Source of the DNA: Fidelibacterota bacterium
GTDB taxonomy: Bacteria > Pseudomonadota > Alphaproteobacteria > Rhodospirillales > Rhodospirillaceae
Direction: 5' to 3'
Length of the DNA stretch: 64,000 nucleotides
Assembly (NCBI GenBank): GCA_947476065.1
Contig: CANJPG010000004.1
Coordinates: 1 to 64,000, forward strand
The number at the start of each line of letters is the position of its first letter. Positions within the stretch are counted from its first letter, which is position 1. Positions 18,955 to 27,395 of this stretch are shown here, one piece after another. The position numbers were made by a program, and so were the translations under genes. Under the pieces are notes generated by a model. That model saw nothing but the letters and a program-made list of their open reading frames with translations. It was not told where the DNA came from and ran no database searches.

Positions 18955-20442
18955 TCAAGCCGCCTGGGCGTCAGCAGGCGGTTTGGTTTCGGAAGCCGCC
19001 TCTGGACGAGGCTTAGCCTGGGGTTTCGGTGCCTTTGCGTCACCCTTGCCTTCGCCGACGGTGGCCAGGTGCGCCGGGAACCGCAGCACCACACGCAAGC
19101 CCGGCATATTGTCCTCGAGCCTGAGATCCAGCCCGTGCGACTTCGCAACCGCCGCCACAAGACTCAAACCCAATCCGCTGCCGGGCGATGTGCGGCTTTG
19201 CTCCAGGCGGAACAGGCGCTCGAGCACTTTGCCGCGGTAGGCTTCCGGCACGCCGGGACCGGTATCGGCGACGACGAAGGCCGGACGCCCCTCGATCTGC
19301 GATAGGGCAACGGTAACGGCACCTTTCTGCGTATACTTTACGGCGTTGTCGATCAGGTTGGCCAAGGCCTGGGCGATAAGGTTGGGATCGCCGCGAGCGG
19401 TCAGGCCTTCGTCGAACTGGGTGACGAACTCCAGGCCCTTCTCTTCGGCCAGCGGGCCGTAGAGATCGACAACTTCTTCGGCGAGGGCATTGAGATTGAT
19501 GTCGACAAAATTGCGTTGCGAGCCGGCCTCGGCCCGGGCAATGCGCAGGAGTGCGGCGAAGGTCGCGAGCAAGCTGTCGGCGTCGGCGATGGCACCTTCG
19601 ATGGTTTCGCGCTCGGCCGGATTGTCCATATGGCGCAAGGCGCTTTCCAGTCGGCTGCGCAGCCGGGTCAAAGGTGTGCGCAGATCGTGGGCGACGTTGT
19701 CGGACACTTGGCGCATGCCGTTCATCAGGCGCTCGATCTGATCCAGCATGGCGTTGATGCTGAGCGAGAGCTGGCCGAGTTCATCGTTCTGGCGCGAGAC
19801 CGCCACGCGCTGGCTGAGGTCGCCCGACATGATCCTGCGGCAGGTGCGGGTGATGGCGGCAATGCGCCGCATGATTGTGCTGCTGAAGATCAGCCCGCCG
19901 AATACGCCGAGCGCCAGCGTGATCGCCAGCCCGACGTTGAGGGAATCCAGCAGGCGACTACGAAATTCACGTGCGTCGCGAACGTCGCGCCCCACCAGTA
20001 GCATGTAATTCTGCTGGCCGCCTTGAACGACATATTGCTTGGCGCGCACGTCGGCGGTTTCCGCTTCGGCGCGGCGCAGGTCGTTGATGGTGAAGTTGAC
20101 CCATAGGTCGTCGGCGACGGCGTTGCGCGGCCAGCTGCGCAGATTGCCAGCCAGCGTATTGCCGACCGAGTCCACCAGCAGGTAGATCCCATCGCGGTTG
20201 GTGCCGGGACTCGCGCGCCTATTCACAGCGATGATAAGGCCGGTCACACCTGAGCGTTCAAAGGTCTCCTGGAAACCGGTGACGTCGGCCTCGATGGCGG
20301 CTTCCTTCTGCTGGACGACGAAGCCCGTCGTCGAGAAGTAGACGAAATAAAACAGCACGCCGACCGACACCCCGAAGATCAGGGTGTAGATCAGCGCCAG
20401 TTTGAACGTGATGGAGCTGAGGATGCCGGCGAGCCGCTTCAT
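18955..20442 (-). CDS. Sensor histidine kinase
   Basis: A 495-residue kinase: membrane helix 1 (about 12-33), periplasmic sensor (about 35-175), helix 2 (about 176-198), HAMP (about 199-250), HisKA with NVAHDLRTPLTRLRSRLE, and an ATPase domain with NLIDNAVKYT, DTGPGVPEAYRGK and SGLGLSLV. It ends in a long Pro/Lys/Ala tail (KAPKPQAKPRPE) of low complexity. It lies 50 bases downstream of its regulator gene. The periplasmic domain has no recognisable ligand motif, so the signal is unknown. Confidence 0.9.
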   Translation of the reverse strand: MKRLAGILSSITFKLALIYTLIFGVSVGVLFYFVYFSTTGFVVQQKEAAIEADVTGFQETFERSGVTGLIIAVNRRASPGTNRDGIYLLVDSVGNTLAGNLRSWPRNAVADDLWVNFTINDLRRAEAETADVRAKQYVVQGGQQNYMLLVGRDVRDAREFRSRLLDSLNVGLAITLALGVFGGLIFSSTIMRRIAAITRTCRRIMSGDLSQRVAVSRQNDELGQLSLSINAMLDQIERLMNGMRQVSDNVAHDLRTPLTRLRSRLESALRHMDNPAERETIEGAIADADSLLATFAALLRIARAEAGSQRNFVDINLNALAEEVVDLYGPLAEEKGLEFVTQFDEGLTARGDPNLIAQALANLIDNAVKYTQKGAVTVALSQIEGRPAFVVADTGPGVPEAYRGKVLERLFRLEQSRTSPGSGLGLSLVAAVAKSHGLDLRLEDNMPGLRVVLRFPAHLATVGEGKGDAKAPKPQAKPRPEAASETKPPADAQAA

Positions 20443-20492
20443 GCCTTCAACGTTAGTGCGGTGCGCGGGCGCATATCCGTCCGACCTACGCG

Positions 20493-21170
20493 CTAGGTCG
20501 CCGGATCAAGCTTGTACCCTGCACCGCGCACGGTTTGCAGGATGGGCTTGTCGAACGGTTTGTCGATCTTCTGGCGCAGACGGCTGATATGCACGTCGAT
20601 GACATTGGTCTGCGGATCGAAGTGATATTCCCAGACGTTTTCCAGCAGCATGGTGCGAGTCACTACCTGACCGGCGTGGCGCATTAAATACTCCAGCAGG
20701 CGGAATTCACGCGGATGCAGATAGACTCGTTTGCCCTGGCGCGTGACTTTGCGCGCGAGCAGGTCCATCTCGAGGTCGCCGACCTTGAGGAAGGTGTTCT
20801 CGGGCACGGCACCCGAGCGGCGCAGCAAGGCCTCGATGCGCGCGAGCAGTTCGGAGAAGGCAAAGGGTTTGGCGAGATAATCATCGCCGCCCGCCTTCAG
20901 GCCGGCGACGCGGTCTTCAACTTCGCCGAGGGCGCTGAGGAATAAAACGGGCGTCGGGATTGCCGCCTTGCGCACCGATTCAACGATCGACAGGCCGTCC
21001 GGGCCCGGCAGCATGCGATCGACCACCATTACGTCATAAGGCTCGGATAGGGCCAGGAACAGGCCGTCGCGGCCATCGGCGGCGTGATCGACGGTGTAGC
21101 CGCTCTCGCGCAGCCCCTTCACCAGGTAATCCGCGGCGTCCTTATCGTCCTCGATGACCAAAACCCGCAT
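20493..21170 (-). CDS. OmpR-class response regulator
   Basis: A receiver (VLVIEDDKDAADYLVKG, phospho-acceptor Asp in VMVVDRMLPGPDGLS, Lys in YLAKPFAFSELLARIE) followed by a winged-helix domain (LHPREFRLLEYLMRHAGQV to RGAGYKLDP), about 225 residues from the Met at 21170. The frame is open to 21335 with in-frame ATGs at 21263 and 21251, so up to 31 extra N-terminal residues are possible; they are not part of the fold. It precedes its kinase gene on the same strand. Probable targets include its own operon and perhaps the MFS gene. Confidence 0.88.
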   Translation of the reverse strand: MRVLVIEDDKDAADYLVKGLRESGYTVDHAADGRDGLFLALSEPYDVMVVDRMLPGPDGLSIVESVRKAAIPTPVLFLSALGEVEDRVAGLKAGGDDYLAKPFAFSELLARIEALLRRSGAVPENTFLKVGDLEMDLLARKVTRQGKRVYLHPREFRLLEYLMRHAGQVVTRTMLLENVWEYHFDPQTNVIDVHISRLRQKIDKPFDKPILQTVRGAGYKLDPAT

Positions 21171-21512
21171 CGCGCTATCCGTTTGTTGCGCCCGTTTTTG
21201 CGCCAGGAGGTCGGCGGTATCGCTCCGTCCGGAACTCCGCACTTCTGTCATACTTGCGTTCATTATACCGAACCTATTGAAATCCTGATGAAAAAATTGG
21301 GTAGGGGGATCGATGGCGGAAAAAGCGGGTATCAACGGCCATCTCTGCCGTTCGCACTAGGGTTGCGCCAGCACGTATTACCCAAGTGTTGCTGCGCCAT
21401 TACAAGGCTGTCAGGCCGTTCATGGATATAAATCAGGCCATCCTCGCCATAATTTGCGCCGGTCCGTGCCTTACTATTTGCCTCCATGCGTTCACTTTTA
21501 TCGAGGCTGATC

Positions 21513-21794
21513 ATGCGTCACGTTCTCCGTTCTGCACTCCTTGGATTAACGCTCCTGTCCGGCGCGAGTTTCGCGCTGGCCCCGCGGGCCGAAGCCCGCG
21601 GCGGCCACAGCCACAGCAGTTTCTCGCTCTCGATCGGCGTGCCGTTGGGCTATTACGGCGGCGGCTATTACAACCGCGGCGGCTTTTACGGCGCCTATGG
21701 TTATGCCCCGGCCTATTACGGCCCCTACTATGAGCCGCGCTATTACGGCTATTACGCCCCCGCCGCCTATCCGCGCGCAGCCTATCGGCCCTAG
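21513..21794 (+). pseudogene. N-terminal part of an amber-split surface protein
   Basis: A 93-residue open frame with a signal peptide (residues 1-28, ending FALAPRAEA) and a Gly/Tyr/Pro-rich low-complexity region (repeats of GYYGG, YAPAYYGP, YYGYYAP). Such Tyr-rich heads often precede a 17-kDa surface-antigen-like domain. Here a TAG at 21792-21794 ends the frame, but the same frame continues without another stop into such a domain up to 22106. Start ATG 21513 has GAGG upstream; an ATG at 21486 is also open. The gene is either broken by one nonsense codon or the head is a complete short protein. Confidence 0.55.
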
Positions 21795-22106
21795 CACGGT
21801 CCAATCGTCACCTTGGGTCTTTTCCCGGCCTATGTCGGCGACGCCATGAGCACCGAGGACCGCAACCTCTACCTCACCGCTTACGAACGCGCCCTCGCGG
21901 CGCCAATCGGCGAGCCGATCGCCTGGAATTCCAGACAGGCCAGCGGCGAGGTGACGACCACCCGCGACGGCTGGGCCGGGCAGCGCTATTGCCGTGAGTT
22001 CCGCCAGAACGTGCTGATCGACGGCAGATCCCAAGAGGCCTATGGCACCGCCTGTAAAACGCCCGACGGCGGCTGGCAGTTGGTCCAAAACCAGCACGAT
22101 CCCTAG
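21795..22106 (+). pseudogene. C-terminal surface-antigen domain after the amber codon
   Basis: In frame with the preceding Tyr-rich ORF and separated from it only by the TAG. The product would run HGPIVTLGLFPAYVGDAMS and then a domain of about 80 residues with LYLTAYERALAAPIGEPIAW, CREFRQNVLIDG and EAYGTACKTPDGGW. This is the pattern of the C-terminal domain of 17-kDa surface-antigen / outer-membrane lipoproteins. It has no signal peptide of its own. TTG at 21813 or ATG at 21846 could start an independent protein, but an exported domain without export signal is unlikely, so I treat it as the second half of one split gene. Confidence 0.55.
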
Positions 22107-22162
22107 TAAACCGGCCTCAAGCTCAAGCAAACGCTGGTATTTCCGGTAGCCAGCCGGCGCAA

Positions 22163-22195
22163 ATAGACTCAAATTTCCCCGCGGGGAGAGTCTAT
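22163..22195. promoter_or_regulatory. Nested inverted repeat overlapping a -10 element
   Basis: Outer 8-bp arms ATAGACTC (22163-22170) and GAGTCTAT (22188-22195) enclose the 10-bp palindrome CCCCGCGGGG (22177-22186). The right arm runs into a perfect TATAAT (22193-22198). It lies 85 bases upstream of the cyclic-nucleotide-binding protein gene. It may be an operator over that promoter or a hairpin near the transcript start; the binding factor is unknown. Confidence 0.5.
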
Positions 22196-22279
22196 AATGC
22201 CCAAGTATGTGTTCCGGGGATGTGTGATGACCGTCCGTCAATTCAGCGAGCGACCGCGATTTGTCGCGCCGAGGGCGCC

Positions 22280-22822
22280 ATGACCAACTTCGGCAGCGCG
22301 TCCATGCACGAGCCGGATTCGTCCGCAAACATGCGTACCAAGCATGGCGAACTCCTCAAGCGCGTGCCCTATGAAAAGGACAAGGTGATCTTTCGCGAAG
22401 GTCACGATGGCACCGATGCCTTCGTTCTGGAATCGGGCCGCGTCGGCGTCTTTAAGACCACCGGCGGCAAGGCCGTGCGTCTGGCTGTGCTGGAAAAAGG
22501 CGCCATGTTCGGCGAAATGGCGGCGATCACCGGCGAACGACGCAGCGCCACCATGATCGCGCTGGAGCCCTGTGTCGTAGTGCGCATCTCAAAGATTACT
22601 ATCCAGCAAAAGATCGCGGCCTGCGATCCGTTCGTAAAAGCGCTGATCAACAACCTGAGCCGCGTGAACGAGCGCTACGCCACCACCAACACCGTTGCGG
22701 AAAAACTGCTCAACGACCTCAAGGCGGCGCAGGCGGTCAAGGAGCCCGAGTCGGAGCCGGAGCCGGAACCCGCGGCGCCAGATCCTTCGGGCCCGCGTGG
22801 CAAAGACGGCGGCGCCTCCTAA
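22280..22822 (+). CDS. Single cyclic-nucleotide-binding-domain protein
   Basis: A 180-residue cytoplasmic protein. The cNMP-binding domain (about residues 24-140) carries the phosphate-binding cassette as FGEMAAITGERRSATM, with the conserved Glu and Arg. There is no DNA-binding or effector domain; a coiled-like segment and a Glu/Pro tail (EPESEPEPEPAAPDP) follow. It may be a cAMP or c-di-GMP-responsive adaptor. ATG at 22280 with GAGG upstream is preferred; GTG at 22220 is open in frame. Its domain resembles the two cNMP domains of the oxidoreductase at 49312, and a cyclase lies at 26093. Confidence 0.82.
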   Translation: MTNFGSASMHEPDSSANMRTKHGELLKRVPYEKDKVIFREGHDGTDAFVLESGRVGVFKTTGGKAVRLAVLEKGAMFGEMAAITGERRSATMIALEPCVVVRISKITIQQKIAACDPFVKALINNLSRVNERYATTNTVAEKLLNDLKAAQAVKEPESEPEPEPAAPDPSGPRGKDGGAS

Positions 22823-22873
22823 ACACCCCCCGTGTTATAGAGACGCTTCCACTCCCATTTATGATGGCGTCTG

Positions 22874-23647
22874 ATGTTGTTTGCCCTGCTCTCCCCGGCC
22901 AAGAAGCTCGACTTCAACCCCGCGCCCGATTTCGTCACCGCGACGACGCCGGCCTTGTTGCAAGACACTGCCCTCATGGCGTCGCGCGCCAAGGAGCTTT
23001 CGCGCGCGCAGCTCGCGCGCCTGATGGACATCAGCCCGAAATTGGCGGATTTGAACTACCAGCGCTTCCAGAGCTTCGACCCCGCCAACGCACGCGACAC
23101 CAAAGCGGCCATTTACGCCTTTGCCGGCGACGTATACTTGGGCTTTGACGCCAAGTCGCTGAGCAAGGACGACATCGCCTTCGCGCAAAAGCATGTCGGA
23201 ATCATTTCCGGACTCTATGGATTGCTGCGTTCGCTCGATGCCATCCAGCCCTACCGGCTGGAAATGGGATCAAGCCTCAAGAACGTCCGCGGCAAGGACC
23301 TTTACGCCTTCTGGCGCGAAAATCTGACGGCCCACATCAATGCCCTCACGGCGGCCGCAAAGGACATCACCCTCATCAACCTCGCCTCCGCCGAATACTG
23401 GAGCGCGGTGAATGCCAAGGCCCTGACTGCGCCGGTGATTACCGCGGCGTTCAAGGAAGTCAAAGGCGGCAAGGCCTCGATCGTGAGCTTCCTGGCCAAA
23501 AAAGCCCGCGGCATGATGGCGCGCTATATCGTGCAGCACCGCTTGACCGCACCGGATCAGATCAAAGCCTTCGATGTCGATGGCTATACCTTTGATCCGC
23601 GGACTTCCACCGCTGACACCTGGGTGTTCAGCCGGCCTGCCAAGTAG
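22874..23647 (+). CDS. yaaA: Peroxide stress protein YaaA
   Basis: A 257-residue DUF328/YaaA-family protein. The family hallmarks are the start MLFALLSPAKKLDF, the central FAGDVYLGFDA, the segment ISGLYGLLRSLDAIQPYRLEMG and the late VVSFLAKKARGMMARYI-type stretch. YaaA lowers free iron damage under hydrogen peroxide stress and binds DNA. It lies six bases upstream of a DNA glycosylase gene, which fits a joint role in DNA protection. The length is normal. Confidence 0.94.
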   Translation: MLFALLSPAKKLDFNPAPDFVTATTPALLQDTALMASRAKELSRAQLARLMDISPKLADLNYQRFQSFDPANARDTKAAIYAFAGDVYLGFDAKSLSKDDIAFAQKHVGIISGLYGLLRSLDAIQPYRLEMGSSLKNVRGKDLYAFWRENLTAHINALTAAAKDITLINLASAEYWSAVNAKALTAPVITAAFKEVKGGKASIVSFLAKKARGMMARYIVQHRLTAPDQIKAFDVDGYTFDPRTSTADTWVFSRPAK

Positions 23648-23653
23648 CAAGCC

Positions 23654-24313
23654 ATGGTCAATTCCGCCGACGAAATCAAACGGCACCTCGGCCTCGTGCG
23701 GCGGCGCGACAAACGCATTTCCCATGCCATCAAGTTTGCCGGCCTGCCCGAGTCGCGCGTAATCGGCCCCGGCTTCGCCACCTTGATCCGCATCATCGGC
23801 AATCAACAGGTCTCGACAGCGGCTGGTGCGGCCATCTGGGCCAAGCTCAAACGCAATGCGGGCGGCACCGTGACCGCCCAGCGTCTGTTGAAGCTGGGCG
23901 AGGATGGCATGCGCGCCAGCGGCTTCAGCGGCCAGAAGGCGCGCTACAGCCTTGGCCTCGCCGAAGCCGTCGATGCCGGCACGCTCGACTTCAAGGACCT
24001 AGGCAAGGCCAGCGACGACGACGTGCGTGCAACACTGACCGCGTTCAAGGGTATCGGCACATGGACCGCCGACATCTACCTGATGTTCGGCATGGGCCGG
24101 CCCGACGTATGGCCGGTGGGCGATCTGGCGCTGCAGATTGCCGTGCAAATGCTGCACGAGCTCGAGGCAAGGCCCAGTGCCAAGGAGCTGCTCGGCTTCG
24201 GCGAGGGCTGGCGGCCTTACCGCTCGAGCGTTTCGCTGCTGCTTTGGCGGTACTATGGGGCCAGTCTGGCGGCCCGCACGGCCGCCAAGCTAGCCGATCG
24301 TGGTGGCGTTTAA
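23654..24313 (+). CDS. DNA-3-methyladenine glycosylase II (AlkA-type)
   Basis: A 219-residue HhH-GPD base-excision glycosylase. The helix-hairpin-helix is LTAFKGIGTWTADIYL and the catalytic Asp lies in WPVGDLALQ. It lacks the N-terminal domain of E. coli AlkA and resembles the shorter bacterial MAG-type enzymes that remove alkylated purines. It is six bases downstream of yaaA and probably co-transcribed. It is not an EndoIII or MutY type, since there is no Cys4 cluster and no catalytic Lys. Confidence 0.88.
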   Translation: MVNSADEIKRHLGLVRRRDKRISHAIKFAGLPESRVIGPGFATLIRIIGNQQVSTAAGAAIWAKLKRNAGGTVTAQRLLKLGEDGMRASGFSGQKARYSLGLAEAVDAGTLDFKDLGKASDDDVRATLTAFKGIGTWTADIYLMFGMGRPDVWPVGDLALQIAVQMLHELEARPSAKELLGFGEGWRPYRSSVSLLLWRYYGASLAARTAAKLADRGGV

Positions 24314-24463
24314 ATCATTGTAAAGTAATAATATTTTTATGATTTTTGGGGGCCACATTTGGCTTTAAAACGCGCCTTGCGTTTGTCGGGCCCAGCACTA
24401 TTCTCGCTGGCCATTCAGGGGGTCTGCACCGGCCTCGCCGCCTAACCGAAGGATGAGACCGCC

Positions 24464-25225
24464 GTGACCGATACTTCAGCCACCCAGATTCAGCCCCAGA
24501 GCGTCGCACCGCTGTTCTATTCCTCCATCGAGCCGCTCTCGACCTCGCTGCACAAGGGTTTCAAGATCCGGCCCGAAGGCGAATATGGCTTTTCGGCAAA
24601 GTCGAACACCATCCCGATCACCGTGCCCGAGTTCACGCTCGCCGCGCGCCACTATCCGATCCTGCTGCTGGGTGACGATCTGGTTCCGACCGCGGCCCTT
24701 GGCGTGCAGCCTGAGCAGAATCTCTTCTTGAAGGCCGATGGCACCTGGGAACAGGGCTACTATGTGCCGGCTTATATCCGCCGCCATCCGTTCATCCTTC
24801 TGGGCGGCGCGCCCGACGATCCGCTGACGCTCGGCATCGACTCATCGGCGCAGTCCGACAAGCCTGATGCGCGCCCGCTCTTCAACGCCGACGGCACGCA
24901 GACCGACGCAATTACACAGGCCCTCGACCTGTGCAACCAGTTCCACGGCGCATTCCTGTTCACGCGCGACTTGTCCGAAGCGCTGAAGAAGACCGACATC
25001 GTCATCGATTGCACGCTGGAAATCGAACCGACCCCGGGCCAGCGCGTGACGCTGGGCTCGTTCAAGCGCATCGATGAAGAGAAGTTCAAGGCCCTGCCCG
25101 ACGCCACGGTCCTGGAATGGCGCAAGATCGGTTACCTGCACGCCGTCTACTTCCTGCTGCAGTCGATGAACAACTGGGACATCCTGCTGCTCAAGAACGG
25201 CATGACCTCCGCCAAAATGACCTGA
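24464..25225 (+). CDS. SapC family protein
   Basis: A 253-residue SapC-like protein, named after an S-layer-associated protein of Campylobacter; its biochemical function is not established. Recognisable parts are EFTLAARHYPILLLG, the segment YVPAYIRRHPFILL, CNQFHGAFLFTRDLSEAL and a C-terminal WRKIGYLHAVYFLLQSM. No signal peptide is apparent. It starts with GTG at 24464 after GAAGGATGAG. An AT-rich promoter region precedes it (around 24320-24350) and a hairpin follows it, so it is likely a single-gene transcript. Confidence 0.88.
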   Translation: MTDTSATQIQPQSVAPLFYSSIEPLSTSLHKGFKIRPEGEYGFSAKSNTIPITVPEFTLAARHYPILLLGDDLVPTAALGVQPEQNLFLKADGTWEQGYYVPAYIRRHPFILLGGAPDDPLTLGIDSSAQSDKPDARPLFNADGTQTDAITQALDLCNQFHGAFLFTRDLSEALKKTDIVIDCTLEIEPTPGQRVTLGSFKRIDEEKFKALPDATVLEWRKIGYLHAVYFLLQSMNNWDILLLKNGMTSAKMT

Positions 25226-25232
25226 GCGTAGA

Positions 25233-25260
25233 CCCGGGCGTAGAACAGCCCGGGCTCTTT
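25233..25260 (+). terminator. Hairpin terminator after sapC-like gene
   Basis: A 7-bp GC stem CCCGGGC (25233-25239) / GCCCGGG (25248-25254) with an eight-base loop followed by CTCTTT. It is a short intrinsic terminator with a modest T tract, seven bases downstream of the stop codon. Confidence 0.7.
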
Positions 25261-25342
25261 CCCAACTTATCGTTAAGGCGCTAGGTGGCCGGAGACCGTC
25301 GCGGTCTTTGCGCTCACCAAGGCCGTGGTGTTACACTGCAAA

Positions 25343-25411
25343 AAGCACGCACCCGGGCAATCGGGCGCCTGAGAAAAATGGCCCGCGCCCCGTGGCGGTG
25401 CGGGCGTGCTT
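25343..25411 (+). promoter_or_regulatory. Possible structured leader of the cyclase gene
   Basis: Arms AAGCACGC (25343-25350) and GCGTGCTT (25404-25411) are perfect complements and enclose further GC-rich complementary stretches. The element ends 16 bases before the ATG at 25428, so it may fold in the mRNA leader. It does not match a riboswitch class I know. Fold and function are inference. Confidence 0.3.
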
Positions 25412-25427
25412 GAGTGGTTGGGTATCA

Positions 25428-26324
25428 ATGAAGGCGATCACCTATTACGAGGTGTACGTCGTCAAGTTGGGGCGATGGACTCTGCATGCCCGGCTAAGTG
25501 AGGGCGAGCAGAACCGGGCCCTCGAAACCGCGCGCGCCTTTGAAGCTGAAACCGGCCGCGCCGCCCAGGTCCTCGAAGAACGCCTGGAGCCCGAGGCGGA
25601 ACGCCTCACGACCCGCGTCATCGGGCACTACGGCCAGCCGCCGGCCGAGATTAAAGGCCCCTCGCAAGAAACCGACATTACGTCGCGCATCATCATGGTC
25701 TGCATCAATGCCCTCGGCATCGGGGCGATCGTCACGGTGCTGATGGCGACGATGTTGTGGTCGTTCCGTGAGTCGGGTGCGGCCCCCGGCAACTCTTTCA
25801 ACATGCTGCTGATGTTCACCTTCGCCGCCACAGTTCTCACGGCGGGACTGACGTTGGTCAAAATCTATATCCCGATGGAATGGATTCTTTGGCGCGCCAA
25901 AAGTCAGGAATCCCAGAAGCGCGCCATCGACGTTTTGCTCTACGGCAACCGCGATCCGGCACCGCGCGGCGAGTGGGCACCACCGCCACTCGCTCCGCCG
26001 GCGGCCACTGAAGCAGAGGCTGATACGCCGGCCGCCGAAGGCGTCGCCCCCGCGCCCACACATGCCCCCCCCCTGCTGCCCCGGCGCAACGTATGGAAAC
26101 CAACGCCGACCAGGGCGAACAGACGTCATTTCAGATCAACGCCACACCTGCAGAGGCCGCCCCTGCCCCGCCGGTGCAAGAGAGCCTGGTCGACAGCGCG
26201 ACCGCGGTCATGGACTCCCTGCTCGAAAAAGAACGTGTGCAGCTTGCCGCCTTCGCCGATAAATGCGTCGCCGCGCTCTTGGCAACACGGCCTCAGATTC
26301 AGGCCTTTGAGCGCGTCGGGATGA
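25428..26324 (+). CDS. Membrane half of a split class III cyclase gene
   Basis: The reading frame from ATG 25428 encodes a soluble N-terminal part (YYEVYVVKLGRWTLHARL), two membrane helices (about residues 88-110 and 123-145) and a Pro/Ala-rich linker. From about 26070 the frame becomes Arg/Ser/Pro rich and loses natural character, because the following cyclase domain is in another frame. The change of frame coincides with a run of nine C residues (26065-26073). One extra C, or a -1 slip, would join this part to the cyclase ORF at 26093 through a continuous Pro/Ala linker. Real coding sequence in this frame therefore probably ends near 26070. Confidence 0.65.
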   Translation: MKAITYYEVYVVKLGRWTLHARLSEGEQNRALETARAFEAETGRAAQVLEERLEPEAERLTTRVIGHYGQPPAEIKGPSQETDITSRIIMVCINALGIGAIVTVLMATMLWSFRESGAAPGNSFNMLLMFTFAATVLTAGLTLVKIYIPMEWILWRAKSQESQKRAIDVLLYGNRDPAPRGEWAPPPLAPPAATEAEADTPAAEGVAPAPTHAPPLLPRRNVWKPTPTRANRRHFRSTPHLQRPPLPRRCKRAWSTARPRSWTPCSKKNVCSLPPSPINASPRSWQHGLRFRPLSASG

Positions 26325-27193
26325 ACTTGTACCTGGGCGGCGCGGCGACGGCCTTGAGCGAGCGCGGCAGCTATTCAGACAACATTCGCCTGGATTTGTT
26401 GCGCAAGGCGCTCGAACATTCAGGCACGAATGTCGCCGTGGCCGAAGCATTTGCGCAAAGACTGGATGTTTCCGCGCAAAGGCCGCGCTTTCGTCAGTTG
26501 ATCGACGCCGGCAAGGCCGCCATGAATGCAGCGCTGGACGGCATCGAGAATGCACCGCTGCCGACATTGCCGGACTTAATCCAGCAGTGGGCCGATCCGA
26601 ATGTGCGCGGCGCCGAAATAAAGAAAGTCACCTTCCTGCTGACCGATATCGTCGGCTCCACGGCGCTCACCAGCAAGCTGGGCAATTCGGCGGCTCAGCG
26701 CGTGGTGCGGGCGCACAATGCCGCGGTTCGCGCCGCGACCAAGAATTTCCGCGGCACCGAGGTCAAGCATACCGGCGACGGCATGCTGCTGACCTTCCCC
26801 GACGCCGCGGCGGCTGCCCGCGCCGCCATCGAGATCCAGCAAGAGGGCTCAGCCTACGCCAAGGACAATCCCGATGCGCCGCTGGTCATGCGCCTGGGTA
26901 TTCACACCGGCGAAGCCAGCTACGAGGAAGGCGAATATTACGGGCCGGCCTTGTCGGTTCTGAACGGCGTTTGCGCAGCCGCCGGCGATGGCCAGATCTT
27001 TTGCAGCGAAGAAGCCAAGTCCCGCAGCGTCGGTCCCGCCTTCCGGTTCCAGGAAATCGGCCGCCGCAAGCTCAAGGGCAGCCAGGCGGAGTCATTGCTG
27101 TTCAAGCTGGAGTGGACGCCCAAGATCAAGGCTGTCAAAGGTCCCTTGGAATACAAGCAAATCGGCGGAAAAACGCCGGCTTCGGCCTCTTAA
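26093..27193 (+). CDS. Class III adenylate/guanylate cyclase domain protein
   Basis: A 366-residue frame: a Pro/Ala-rich start, a helical region (about 30-160) and a class III nucleotidyl cyclase domain (about 180-345). Metal-binding Asp residues are present in FLLTDIVGSTAL and KHTGDGMLLTF, and LGIHTGEAS is conserved. By eye, the positions of the transition-state Asn and Arg, normally VNxAAR, read LSVLNG (Ser and Gly), so activity is uncertain. Probably the C-terminal half of one membrane cyclase with the ORF at 25428. ATG 26093 may be only the first Met after the shift. A product could serve the cNMP-binding proteins at 22280 and 49312, but that is speculation. Confidence 0.75.
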   Translation: METNADQGEQTSFQINATPAEAAPAPPVQESLVDSATAVMDSLLEKERVQLAAFADKCVAALLATRPQIQAFERVGMNLYLGGAATALSERGSYSDNIRLDLLRKALEHSGTNVAVAEAFAQRLDVSAQRPRFRQLIDAGKAAMNAALDGIENAPLPTLPDLIQQWADPNVRGAEIKKVTFLLTDIVGSTALTSKLGNSAAQRVVRAHNAAVRAATKNFRGTEVKHTGDGMLLTFPDAAAAARAAIEIQQEGSAYAKDNPDAPLVMRLGIHTGEASYEEGEYYGPALSVLNGVCAAAGDGQIFCSEEAKSRSVGPAFRFQEIGRRKLKGSQAESLLFKLEWTPKIKAVKGPLEYKQIGGKTPASAS

Positions 27194-27395
27194 GCCGGGG
27201 CGGCGGCGGCGCAGCCCGCCCGTAGCACCCGAGCTGGCGGCTCAGGGGCCGCCACGGACCACACAAAAATCGCCCAAACCTTTACCAAAAAACAGAAATT
27301 TCCCAAAAGGAGCCCCCGCAAGCGACCCTTCGGCTCTGGCCTTTACCCCGCGCTGCGGCAATAATAGTAGGGAAATCAATAGGGGGACACGAGGC

